Of a stretch of 30,203 bases of DNA, positions 1-6,912 are shown in pieces; the stretch's first letter is position 1; the number at the start of each line of letters is the position of its first letter. A model generated the notes under the pieces. The model was not told where the DNA came from. It saw nothing but the letters and a program-made list of their open reading frames with translations, and searched no databases. The position numbers were made by a program, and so were the translations under genes. The DNA is from a virus, in the IMG/VR virus record IMGVR_UViG_3300042355_000374, positions 1 to 30,203 of that record. One strand, written 5' to 3'.

Positions 1-1744
1 CGCAGTCGGCAAGGTGATTCGGCCATTTTGATGAACGGGGCAGCCACGTCCAGGTCGTGCGACCTGTTGCGGACGACAGCCGGGCCACCTTTTGTTCGCA
101 GTCCAGGTGCCGCCAGTATTCGGGCGACGCAACATTATCGGCAACCTCCCACCTGGTCCCTGTCTTGCCCTTTCGGAGGCGTTCCAGGATGTCCTTGGTC
201 ACGTCCGTCCCAAACTCCAGCAACTTGAGTTCGAGACGTCCCTGTCTCCCAGCATTGTCGCCCACCCTGGGGTCAATTCCTCGGAGGAAAAACGGTTCAT
301 CGACCCCGGTCTTGCTGTTTCGCCACCCCTTGCGTGGCATACCTTTCGACGGCATCCACCCGACCCAGAGCGGAACCCGGGCAGACCTTGGGAAGAAACG
401 ACCCCATCGGAGGCATTCGGCGTAAACGCTCGGGGCGTCATACCCGGAGTCGATGACGACGTGAACGTCCTGGACCCCATGCTGGGCTTGTTTTTCCCTC
501 ACGTCGTGCCAGGTGTCCAACGGCCCGGCATCAATGGCCCTCGAAGATCCGTCCTCGTTCCAGGCACGAACCACAAACCAGAAGTGCGGGCTGGAAGCCT
601 GACAGTCGACGGTCAGGAACTTGATCGCCTTGTCGGCCAGGCCCTCGGTGCCGGCGACGATCAATTCCTCGCGCTGTCTTGGGGCTGCTTGGTTTTCCCA
701 AGGCTCCGCCAGGTTACCGTTCACGAATCCCTGGAGACCGATCAACGATTCCTGCGCTTCCAGGAACTGCACGGCCAGGTGTCCCCAGGTGCATTTTCGA
801 TCCGGGCTGTAAAGGCTCGAAAGGTGGTAAGATCGGACCCCGGGCAATGCCCCTTTGTTCTCGGCGATCCATTGGCCGTGACGCAGTCCGGCGACCTTCT
901 GAGCGTCGGTCATCGACCCTTTGCAGAGTTGGCATTCGTACCGGGCTGAGGCTCGAACCTTGCCGAAGTCCCATTTGCCATCCTCCAACTTGGCGGCCTC
1001 GTCCCATTTGACCTGTCTCCATTCCAGCCGGATCGGCACCTTGCAATGCGGGCATGGGATGTAAAACCGACGCTGGTCCCCACGCAGGAACCGTTGCCAG
1101 ATTCGGCCCTCGGTGGTTGTCGGGGTCGAGGTCAGGAACAGCTTCGACGAACTGAATGCCTTCAGTCGCTGCTCGGCCAGGTCCAAGGCATCTGCCTCCC
1201 GTTCAGATGCCTGGGCGAACTTGTCAACCTCGTCGGCGACCAGGACGCGAACCGGGCGCGATGCCAGGTTGGCAGGGCTGTTCGATCCCACGAAGGTCAA
1301 CGTCGAGCGGTCGAAGTGCTGTTCCAGGTTTGTCAGCTTGTCCCGATCTGTCGGAAAGTGTGCCACCAGGGCCGGGCAGTCCTCCAGCATCGGCAGCCAC
1401 CTGGATTTCGAGAACGACCTGGCCAGGTTCTCGGTCGGCATCAGCCAGAGGGCGGGCGACGGTTCGTTGTCGATCATCCAACCCAGCCCAGCCATCAGAG
1501 TCGTTGTTTTGCTTGTCTGGCTGCCCCAACAGAGCGTCATCTCGACGACCCCTGAGTCCTTCCAGCATTCCAACGGCTCCCGAACGTATGGCCGGACGCT
1601 GGTCGAGTATGGTCCAGGGTGTTCCGTCTGCCGCGAGGTTAATTTGAGGTTGGCCTCGGCCCACTGAACCACGGTCTGACGCGGGGTCGGACGATAGAGT
1701 CCGCGCCGAAACTCCAGCAGGTCGCGTTCGAGATCTGTCAGCAT
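1..1744 (-). CDS. terL: Terminase large subunit, GpA family (C-terminus cut by window edge)
   Basis: This is the DNA-packaging motor ATPase and nuclease, which cuts concatemeric DNA and pumps it into the procapsid. About 581 residues are visible. A Walker A-like stretch WGSQTSKT lies at about residues 73-80, a Walker B VLVADE at 167-172 and a coupling motif STPT at 206-209. A CPHC pair and a later CQLC pair may bind metal. Near the edge, a region ending NHLADC resembles the start of the C-terminal nuclease motif of GpA proteins. The ATG at 1744 lies 4 nt after the stop of the glycosyltransferase-like gene. The family (lambda GpA-like) is clear from sequence. The stop codon lies outside the window. 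The small subunit is not adjacent: two DNA-modification-type genes separate them. Confidence 0.95.
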   Translation of the reverse strand, partial: MLTDLERDLLEFRRGLYRPTPRQTVVQWAEANLKLTSRQTEHPGPYSTSVRPYVREPLECWKDSGVVEMTLCWGSQTSKTTTLMAGLGWMIDNEPSPALWLMPTENLARSFSKSRWLPMLEDCPALVAHFPTDRDKLTNLEQHFDRSTLTFVGSNSPANLASRPVRVLVADEVDKFAQASEREADALDLAEQRLKAFSSSKLFLTSTPTTTEGRIWQRFLRGDQRRFYIPCPHCKVPIRLEWRQVKWDEAAKLEDGKWDFGKVRASARYECQLCKGSMTDAQKVAGLRHGQWIAENKGALPGVRSYHLSSLYSPDRKCTWGHLAVQFLEAQESLIGLQGFVNGNLAEPWENQAAPRQREELIVAGTEGLADKAIKFLTVDCQASSPHFWFVVRAWNEDGSSRAIDAGPLDTWHDVREKQAQHGVQDVHVVIDSGYDAPSVYAECLRWGRFFPRSARVPLWVGWMPSKGMPRKGWRNSKTGVDEPFFLRGIDPRVGDNAGRQGRLELKLLEFGTDVTKDILERLRKGKTGTRWEVADNVASPEYWRHLDCEQKVARLSSATGRTTWTWLPRSSKWPNHLADC

Positions 1745-1748
1745 GGTG

Positions 1749-2615
1749 TCAGGCTTGTTTCTGGTGAATCTGACGGACGATTTTTGGCACCGTAGTGTCC
1801 CAGTCGATCGAATGGTGGATGCGTGGGTGCGCCGTTCCACTCATGGCACCCACCTTCACAGATGAAGGCATCGTCATCACCGTGTAAAACGACTTCGCAT
1901 AGGTTCCATGCTGCAAATACATTTCTGTCAGCCCACCCTTTTGAGACTGTGTTTGAGCCTGGGTCAGCATCACAGCGAACGTCGTCATAAAAAGATGACC
2001 GCGGGAGCCGAGTGTCGTGTATGTTGAAACGTCCTCGTTCATGCGGGAAACAAACGAGAAACGCCTTTCTGGAGAACAGAAAAACGAATTCATCGCCTTT
2101 CGATAGATCGGCGATTTGTAGACGGTCCCAGACTTCAAACCACCGATGAAATCGCCACCCTGGGCAATTGCGATTGACGACACACTGGTGGACCAAAAGA
2201 ACCTTGTAACGGCAGCAAATATCGAGTCCAGGTCTTTGACCTTTTGGCCCTTGAGCTTCCCGTCCTCCGCATATCGGGACATGAACGACATGTAGTCATC
2301 GTCCAGTTGGACAAAAGTCCTGATTCCCAGGCGTTCAGCGATATCGAAACACGCATTTCGAGGGTGGAGGATTGTCAGGTTGTTCGGGATGTTGTCGAAA
2401 GTGTCGATGCGTTTTCGGATCTCAGCCTTCGAGAACATTTCCACCATGCCGGGGAAGTTCCTCCGATAGTCGGCCCCCTGTTTGTCTTCGTCATCAACGA
2501 CCAGGACGACCCGCCCGGTGTACCCGTGGCTTTTGAGTGTCCTGATTGTTTTGACGTTGTTCGCTCTGCCATGGGTCAGAATGAAGACAGCAAAAGTGCC
2601 GAGGTCGTTATCCAT
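1749..2615 (-). CDS. TET-associated glycosyltransferase-like protein (TAGT)
   Basis: This is a putative DNA-base glycosyltransferase of 288 residues. The N-terminus reads as a Rossmann-like GT-A start, with FILTHGR at residues 11-17 and VVLVVDDED at 36-44. QLDDDY around residues 103-108 looks like the metal/NDP-sugar DxD site. RMNED at 191-195, QTQSQKGG at 221-228 and HGTYAKSFY at 236-244 are further motifs I associate with phage TAGT proteins, which were predicted to attach sugars to oxidised or hydroxymethylated pyrimidines. The chosen ATG at 2615 overlaps the ParB stop by 8 nt. A TTG at 2642 in the same frame is an alternative start. A GAGGA lies about 19 nt upstream of the ATG, so either start is possible. 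No TET dioxygenase or hydroxymethylase is visible in the window, so the substrate base is unknown. Confidence 0.72.
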   Translation of the reverse strand: MDNDLGTFAVFILTHGRANNVKTIRTLKSHGYTGRVVLVVDDEDKQGADYRRNFPGMVEMFSKAEIRKRIDTFDNIPNNLTILHPRNACFDIAERLGIRTFVQLDDDYMSFMSRYAEDGKLKGQKVKDLDSIFAAVTRFFWSTSVSSIAIAQGGDFIGGLKSGTVYKSPIYRKAMNSFFCSPERRFSFVSRMNEDVSTYTTLGSRGHLFMTTFAVMLTQAQTQSQKGGLTEMYLQHGTYAKSFYTVMTMPSSVKVGAMSGTAHPRIHHSIDWDTTVPKIVRQIHQKQA

Positions 2616-3384
2616 TTTGAGCGCGTTTTTGAATGTCCTCAATGGTCTTGGTCATCTCGACGTAACCGTTTTCGATGGCTGAATCCATGTCGACAACCAC
2701 CAGGGCTGATCGTTCCATCAATTGCTGAACCTCCCGCGGGGCGTGGGCGTAATATTCGGCGATGTTGCCGTAATTGAATACAACGTGTCGATTGGCTGCC
2801 GCCAGCAACAGTGACTTTGCTTCAAGGTCAATCTCGGCCGCATTGATTTCCTCAATCAAATCGGATGCCTTCGATGAATCGACCATCTCGTTGAGCTTTG
2901 GCTTGTCTCCCGTGATTTCATAGATCAGACCCTTGATTTTGGTCGAATAGGCGTTATCGGCCTCCCCGTCGAGCGAACCGATCAGGTCTGTGATCTCGTC
3001 ATCCGAGAAGCCGACCAGGTCCATTTCGAACCCGTCTTCCTTCAGGGTTGCCAATTCAGCCGCCAGCATTTTCTCGTCCCACCCGGCATTGAGGGCGAGC
3101 TTGTTGTCGGCAATGACGTAGGCTCGCACCTGGGAAGGGGTCAGATGACCCAGGCGGATGCATGGAATCATTTCGATCCCGAGTTTGCGGGCAGCCATCA
3201 CCCGACCATGACCTGCGACAATCGTCCCGCGGGCGTCGATCAGGACAGGGTTGGTCCATCCGAACTCGACCATTGAGGCCGCAATTTGGGCCACCTGGTC
3301 AGGTGAATGGGTCCGGCTGTTGTTTGCGTATGGGATCAGGTCTCCGATGGGGATCTCTTCGATTTGGTGTTCCGTTTTCTTCAT
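2608..3384 (-). CDS. ParB/sulfiredoxin-fold protein with distinct C-terminal domain
   Basis: This 258-residue protein has an N-terminal ParB-like domain at about residues 8-135. It includes PIGDLIPYANNSR and the signature GTIVAGHGRVMAARKLG, with the GHGR box at 58-61. In most phage relatives this domain is followed by a DNA methylase. Here a different domain follows from about residue 148, containing LLAAANRH, AEYYAHAP and a conserved-looking SALVVVD stretch. I recognise this layout as the ParB partner commonly found next to TAGT genes, so a role in DNA binding or target choice for base modification is inferred. It starts inside the stop of the small terminase gene (ATGA) and overlaps the glycosyltransferase gene downstream. 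It shows no partner ParA or parS-like site, so a segregation role is unlikely. Confidence 0.8.
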   Translation of the reverse strand: MKKTEHQIEEIPIGDLIPYANNSRTHSPDQVAQIAASMVEFGWTNPVLIDARGTIVAGHGRVMAARKLGIEMIPCIRLGHLTPSQVRAYVIADNKLALNAGWDEKMLAAELATLKEDGFEMDLVGFSDDEITDLIGSLDGEADNAYSTKIKGLIYEITGDKPKLNEMVDSSKASDLIEEINAAEIDLEAKSLLLAAANRHVVFNYGNIAEYYAHAPREVQQLMERSALVVVDMDSAIENGYVEMTKTIEDIQKRAQNG

Positions 3385-3995
3385 TTCCAGGGGTTGGTTT
3401 GGTAGAGGGTGGCAAGGGCGACCTCCTGAACCCAGCGTTCAAGCTCCTTTTCTGCGTGTTCAGGGTCATGGGGCGCGATTCGGCCCGAGAGTTGTTTTGG
3501 CATCGACTTCAGCAGCATCGACACTGCGCCATCGTGGTCCGTCATGACCTTTCGCACCCAGTCCCCCGAGACCAGGGTCCGCTCGCGTTCTGACAGGGCA
3601 ATGACCTCCTGCCGGGCCTGGGTCAGGTTTCTGGCTGCCTGGGCATGGATCGACACCAGGCGACCTGCATCGGGCTGGGCAGCCTTCAAAGCCCTGACCG
3701 TCAGCGCGTAGGCCGCCCGCTCAATCTGCCTCTGCCGTTCGTAGGCTCCCTGCGGAGTGTCCGCGGAGACCACGTTTGGGTCTGTCGGGGCCTGAGCCTC
3801 TGGTGGCCGATACGGTCCAGGATCTGGGGATGATCCCGAACCAGATTTCGGGATGTTCCCGGCCCGCTTCTGGGCAGACATTCCACGCCACTGGTCCGCG
3901 TCCTCCGGGGAGGTCAACGGCATCCCGGCCTTCACCAACTGGGACACCCGCCCCTTGGTCAGGCCAGAGTGCTTGACGTATTCCGACTGGGTCAT
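3381..3995 (-). CDS. terS: Terminase small subunit, Nu1-like
   Basis: This 204-residue protein recognises the packaging site and recruits the large subunit. The N-terminus, TQSEYVKHSGLTKGRVSQL, is a helix-turn-helix followed by the AGMP turn typical of Nu1-type subunits. A Pro/Gly/Ser-rich linker covers about residues 45-80. The helical C-terminal half carries DWVRKVMTDH, a LLKSMPKQLSGRIAP stretch and a final helix with LERWVQEV, the arrangement seen in small terminases that pair with GpA motors. It is joined to the upstream small gene and the downstream ParB gene by 4-nt overlaps. Normally terL follows directly; here ParB and a glycosyltransferase come between. Confidence 0.82.
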   Translation of the reverse strand: MTQSEYVKHSGLTKGRVSQLVKAGMPLTSPEDADQWRGMSAQKRAGNIPKSGSGSSPDPGPYRPPEAQAPTDPNVVSADTPQGAYERQRQIERAAYALTVRALKAAQPDAGRLVSIHAQAARNLTQARQEVIALSERERTLVSGDWVRKVMTDHDGAVSMLLKSMPKQLSGRIAPHDPEHAEKELERWVQEVALATLYQTNPWK

Positions 3996-4210
3996 CGAAG
4001 GGTCTCCGGCAGGTTCTCAGGCTTTTCGTGCATGATCTGGCGAATCCCGAGGCTGATGGTCCTCAGCACCGGGGCGTCTGGCCTAGCATTCGGGGAATGC
4101 TGGGCGGCGAATTGCTCCGGGGTCATCGTTCCAGCCCTGATTCGGGAAATTGCCCATTTGATCAGGTGGTGGCCGATGTTGAGGGCAACGTATTGGGCAG
4201 CGTCTTTCAT
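3992..4210 (-). CDS. Hypothetical small protein
   Basis: The gene encodes 72 residues with no recognised family. The first half, AAQYVALNIGHHLIKWAISRIRAG, looks like an amphipathic helix. The middle (TPEQFAAQH) is also likely helical. It is coupled to the terminase small subunit by an ATGA overlap, so it may be co-translated with packaging genes. It could be a packaging accessory protein, but nothing in the sequence proves this. Confidence 0.6.
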   Translation of the reverse strand: MKDAAQYVALNIGHHLIKWAISRIRAGTMTPEQFAAQHSPNARPDAPVLRTISLGIRQIMHEKPENLPETLR

Positions 4211-4230
4211 GGGTGGGTGGTGGGGGGTGT

Positions 4231-4791
4231 TTACCGGTTTAACGCTGGTTTACGCTCAGGGCCTTTCAGGTCCGCTTTGGCCCCTGCGTTTGCCGATTTT
4301 GACCGGAGGGTTCCCACCTGGGGGGTGGTGACCCGGTCCCGGCATGGCCCCGCCCCGTTCGCTGGCTGCCCGCTGGCGCGTTTTGTTTGACTGGCTGCCT
4401 GTCCACCCTTGGAAGGGATCAACGACGCTCTTTGGGCAAGGTAGAGCGCTTTGCCGTGGGCAATTATTGCCCCCACCTTGGCGGAGGATGCTTTGATCGC
4501 CTTGGCGACCTGGACGTGGGGCATCCCATTGTCGGCCAGGAGGTAGGCTCGAAGGCACGGGTAATCCTCCACGGGCTTCGTGTAGGTGCGCTCGGGCGTG
4601 AATAGCTTCGGGATGGGTCGCCCATCGTCGTCGAACTTTGTGCCGGCCGGATAGGACAGGAGGCCACGACGGATGCCGTAGGCAACGAGGCTGTCTGCTT
4701 CGGCCAGGGCTCGGGCTGCCAGGATCGGATCGGCCTGGGGCTGGATCTCACCCGGTTGGACCTTGCGGGTCAGGTAGTGCTTGGATGCCAT
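4231..4791 (-). CDS. Hypothetical protein with helix-turn-helix-like segment
   Basis: The gene encodes 186 residues. Residues about 20-45 are Ala-rich and helical. The centre has YPCLRAYLLADNGMPHVQVA followed by KAIKASSAKVGAIIAHGKAL, which reads as a possible helix-turn-helix. The last 60 residues are low complexity and basic (Gly, Ala, Lys, Arg, Pro) and probably disordered, which fits a nucleic-acid-binding tail. It starts 3 nt after the SSB stop and has no clear Shine-Dalgarno. Position between replication and packaging genes would fit a late regulator, but this is a guess. Confidence 0.6.
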   Translation of the reverse strand: MASKHYLTRKVQPGEIQPQADPILAARALAEADSLVAYGIRRGLLSYPAGTKFDDDGRPIPKLFTPERTYTKPVEDYPCLRAYLLADNGMPHVQVAKAIKASSAKVGAIIAHGKALYLAQRASLIPSKGGQAASQTKRASGQPANGAGPCRDRVTTPQVGTLRSKSANAGAKADLKGPERKPALNR

Positions 4792-4794
4792 AGG

Positions 4795-5088
4795 TCAGAA
4801 AGGCACGTCGTCTTCGGCATCGAATGCAGGTTCAGGCTTTGCAGCCTTCGGAGGTGCGCCAGGATCTTTCCCACCCTTGTTGATCTTCCGGTAGTTGCCA
4901 ACGATGGACCCCTTGGTTCCCTTCTCCCGGGCTTCCTTGCTCACGCCCTGGGAGACGAACCCGTCGTTTCCGTACTGGTCGGTTCCGTCCTTGTTTGGGA
5001 TCAGGACGAGGTCTGCATAGTTGCCCTTCTGCCCTTTGAAAAAGTGGGCTTTGTCGAGCTTTGTAACGTCTATCTTTGCGATGATCAT
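4795..5088 (-). CDS. Single-stranded DNA-binding-like protein with SSB acidic tip
   Basis: The gene encodes 97 residues starting MIIAKIDVTKLDK. The body is short, with LVLIPNK and IVGNYRKINK. It ends in a Pro/Lys/Ala linker and the terminal residues DAEDDVPF, which mimic the acidic DDIPF tail that bacterial SSB uses to recruit partner proteins. A longer in-frame reading back to 5412 would overlap the helicase-loader gene, so the ATG at 5088 is preferred. Sitting just after the loader and initiator genes, it likely coats single-stranded DNA at the fork and recruits replication or recombination proteins. The tail is the strongest evidence; the OB fold is inferred. Confidence 0.7.
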   Translation of the reverse strand: MIIAKIDVTKLDKAHFFKGQKGNYADLVLIPNKDGTDQYGNDGFVSQGVSKEAREKGTKGSIVGNYRKINKGGKDPGAPPKAAKPEPAFDAEDDVPF

Positions 5089-5135
5089 GTGGTCTTCGAT
5101 TGTGGTTTCTGTTCGGTCTTGAAGTTGGTGGTTTG

Positions 5136-5738
5136 CTATGCGGTTTTGAGCTTGGGCCGGTAGTCTTCGGCGCCGGTCATGTCGAGAACGACCGCCCGGT
5201 GGAGCCGGCTTTTGACCCGCTCGTCGAAGTTGGCCGCCCATTGTTCGGAGCGGACGTTGGTGGAGATCAGCAGGAACCGGCTTTCGCAGGTCTCGAGAGC
5301 GACCCGTAACCGTTCGGCCGGCGCCCCGGTCTTGAACCGGTCGATTTCCGATCCCACGTCGTCCAGGATTACCACCTGGGCGCGGCGGAGATCGTAGAGC
5401 CAGTCCGTCCACTCGTCGTCATCCAGTTCGATGATCCGGGACCACGCGGCCCAAACGACGGACGGCGGTGCCTTCCAAAACTCCCCGTAAACGTCCACGG
5501 CGTGGCTGGCGATGAACGTCCGGGCGGCCTTCAGAGAATGGCTTTTGCCGACACCCGGCGGGCCCGAGATGACCATCCACGTCCCGTTTTCTCGGCGGTT
5601 CATGGCCGCGGCTTTGATCCAGGCCTCGACGTAGCGGGAAAGGCGCTTCGGCAAAGGCGCGGATTCGTCCAACCCGATCACCTTTGCCCGGAACGCCTCC
5701 GAGTCACGGATCGAAAGGAGTTTTCCCAGTTTGCTCAT
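5136..5738 (-). CDS. DnaC-like AAA+ helicase loader
   Basis: This is a 200-residue ATPase expected to load the replicative helicase at the phage origin. Motifs are visible in order: Walker A GPPGVGKS at about residues 59-66, Walker B VVILDD at 122-127, sensor 1 LLISTN at 156-161, and an arginine-finger-like VKSRLHR at 175-181. The ATG at 5738 overlaps the initiator gene by 35 nt. An in-frame ATG at 5855 would add 39 poorly conserved-looking residues and a 152-nt overlap, so I prefer the shorter form, although neither start has a good Shine-Dalgarno. It ends in TAG, rare in this window. No phage helicase is visible, so a host DnaB-type helicase is the likely client. Confidence 0.85.
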   Translation of the reverse strand: MSKLGKLLSIRDSEAFRAKVIGLDESAPLPKRLSRYVEAWIKAAAMNRRENGTWMVISGPPGVGKSHSLKAARTFIASHAVDVYGEFWKAPPSVVWAAWSRIIELDDDEWTDWLYDLRRAQVVILDDVGSEIDRFKTGAPAERLRVALETCESRFLLISTNVRSEQWAANFDERVKSRLHRAVVLDMTGAEDYRPKLKTA

Positions 5739-6558
5739 AGCGCAGGTCGTGGAGGAGGTCGATTTCCCGGGAACGGCGGGTGGCGTCGGCTGAGTGAGCA
5801 GCGATGTCACCGAGTGCAGCGTTTCGGCGAGCGATAGGGTCGTTGCTGTTTCCATGGGTCTGTGGGGTTTTCGATTCGGGTTGTTTGGCGCGGTCGATTT
5901 CGGTGTTCCAGTTGTTCAGCAAGGTCAGTATGTCGCGGCGGAGGTATTCGTTGCCGGATTTGTAGCGGATCTCCAAGGCGTCAATGTCCTCGGGCGGTGT
6001 TCGAAGCGCGATCACGGCCTTGATGGCCTTGGTTTCCTTTTCGGACCAGTTGGTTGTCGGTCGTCGGCCGAACCATGAGCCGATGCGGAGCTTGAGGGTT
6101 TCAACCTCTATGCTTGGAGCATCAGCCAAGCATTGCTTGGTCAATGCTTGCTTACTTTCCTTTTCCTTTTCCTTTTCCTTTTCAATGTCTCTTTCTTTCT
6201 TCTCAGAGAGCTTTTCATTTCGCTTCGCCCAACGAGCTTCGGCTGCCTTTTTGGCGCGGTCGTGGTTCGTAACGTGAAACGAATTTCGTTCCTCCCAATT
6301 TCGGATGACACCGTTTTCTAGGAAACCTGCTTCGTGCAATGCTTCGAGCATCGACCTAGCATCGCCCGAGTATTGCACAAGCATTGCGAGATCCTCTGCT
6401 TGATAGTTGCTTAGGTCTCCATCGGGCGCGTTTTCGGCCGCAAACGACCAAAGGCGTGGCGGTATCCAGAACGCTGCATCTCCAAGCTTTCGCCTGAGTT
6501 GCAACGTCTTGCGGTGCGTCCAGAACGACGAATGAAGTCGGACGTAAAGGTTGCTCAT
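5704..6558 (-). CDS. Phage replication initiator / replisome organiser-like protein
   Basis: The gene encodes 284 residues. The N-terminal 100 residues, beginning MSNLYVRLHSSFW and containing DLSNYQAEDLAMLVQYSG and ALHEAGFLEN, look like a winged-helix domain of phage initiator/DnaD-type proteins. A highly charged segment of alternating Glu-Lys follows. Then comes a helical domain including AVIALRTPPEDIDALEIRY and ILTLLNNW. The start at 6558 is chosen because AAGGA sits just upstream; an ATG at 6582 lacks one. The helicase loader follows directly, as in lambda O/P-type modules. The gene itself holds clustered 9-bp repeats next to an AT-rich purine/pyrimidine tract, suggesting it contains its own origin. 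Confidence 0.75.
   Translation of the reverse strand: MSNLYVRLHSSFWTHRKTLQLRRKLGDAAFWIPPRLWSFAAENAPDGDLSNYQAEDLAMLVQYSGDARSMLEALHEAGFLENGVIRNWEERNSFHVTNHDRAKKAAEARWAKRNEKLSEKKERDIEKEKEKEKESKQALTKQCLADAPSIEVETLKLRIGSWFGRRPTTNWSEKETKAIKAVIALRTPPEDIDALEIRYKSGNEYLRRDILTLLNNWNTEIDRAKQPESKTPQTHGNSNDPIARRNAALGDIAAHSADATRRSREIDLLHDLRYEQTGKTPFDP
6108..6386. other. Candidate replication origin: iteron-like repeats inside the initiator gene
   Basis: The 9-mer CAATGCTTG occurs exactly three times (6127-6135 minus, 6142-6150 plus, 6378-6386 minus). One-mismatch copies are at 6108-6116, 6131-6139 and 6337-6345, all plus. Two of them form the perfect inverted repeat CCAAGCATTGCTTGG at 6126-6140. A pyrimidine/purine-asymmetric AT-rich tract adjoins at 6151-6205. 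Lambda-type origins have the same plan: iterons plus an asymmetric AT-rich tract inside the initiator gene. The repeats are seen; the origin role is inferred. Confidence 0.45.
6156..6183. repeat. Hexamer simple repeat (GGAAAA on the minus strand)
   Basis: The plus strand reads as about four to five tandem TTTTCC units; on the coding strand this gives the Glu-Lys repeat of the initiator-like protein. Because the unit is six bases, copy-number change would lengthen or shorten the charged linker without breaking the frame. It also forms the AT-rich, strand-asymmetric part of the candidate origin. Confidence 0.7.
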
Positions 6559-6677
6559 GGGGTCCTTGAATCCCCAATCCAACCAACACCGGGTAGCAGT
6601 GGGTGCAGCCTTGAACGTTGCGTTTCAAGGAAACCCGCCGGCATTGGCTGGATTGGAGGTTCGGTGATGTGGTTCAT
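6555..6677 (-). CDS. Putative 40-residue protein coupled to the initiator gene
   Basis: An ATG at 6677 opens a 40-codon frame (starting MNHITEPPIQPMPAGF) whose TGA overlaps the ATG of the initiator gene. Its last codons supply the AAGGA that acts as the initiator ribosome-binding site. It is Pro-rich and matches nothing I know. The coupling geometry matches the rest of the operon, which is the main support. It could be a leader peptide controlling initiator translation. Confidence 0.4.
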   Translation of the reverse strand: MNHITEPPIQPMPAGFLETQRSRLHPLLPGVGWIGDSRTP

Positions 6678-6729
6678 CTCTGCTTTGGGCTGCTACACCC
6701 GTTTGTCACCTCGCGGCGACTGCTGACAG

Positions 6730-6912
6730 TTACTTCGACTCGGTCGAGACTGCCAGCGAAAACTTGTCATGGAACTCGGCCTTGGGGCGGACGTAGTTCC
6801 TGCCGTTGCGGGTGTAGACCACGGCCTGGCGGCGGATCTCACCGATGCGGAGTTCGGCCTCGGACAGGAACTCGACAACGACGGTGGGCTTGTATTTGGA
6901 ACGATAGGTCAT
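6730..6912 (-). CDS. Hypothetical 60-residue protein
   Basis: It begins MTYRSKYKPTVVVEFLSEAE and looks like a compact beta-rich protein, with RQAVVYTRNGRNYVRPKAEF in the middle. The ATG at 6912 overlaps the stop of the upstream gene (ATGA). Longer in-frame readings to 7878 cross two other well-supported genes and are rejected. No function is recognised. Between it and the initiator gene lie about 50 nt with nothing further that I can support. Confidence 0.6.
   Translation of the reverse strand: MTYRSKYKPTVVVEFLSEAELRIGEIRRQAVVYTRNGRNYVRPKAEFHDKFSLAVSTESK

Noticed and set aside
92-949. Long open frame on the plus strand, and similar ones at 14285-15424, 16328-17530 and 28484-29533
   Set aside because: They mirror strongly supported minus-strand genes (terminase, recombination protein, tip protein, tail genes). 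Their translations are Arg/Gly/Pro-rich without any domain, as expected from high GC in third positions.
2616-2642. TTG start at 2642 for the glycosyltransferase-like gene
   Set aside because: The ATG at 2615 gives the usual small overlap with the ParB stop and a natural N-terminus. The TTG adds nine residues inside the ParB coding end. Not excluded, only less likely.
2608-3384. Plasmid-style ParABS partition system
   Set aside because: No ParA ATPase and no parS-like repeat is near, and the C-terminal domain is not that of a partition ParB. The helicase loader is AAA+ DnaC-like, not ParA.
5089-5412. N-terminal extension of the SSB-like gene
   Set aside because: It lies inside the helicase-loader gene and is Arg/Pro-rich without a fold. 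The internal ATG at 5088 gives a clean SSB-like protein.
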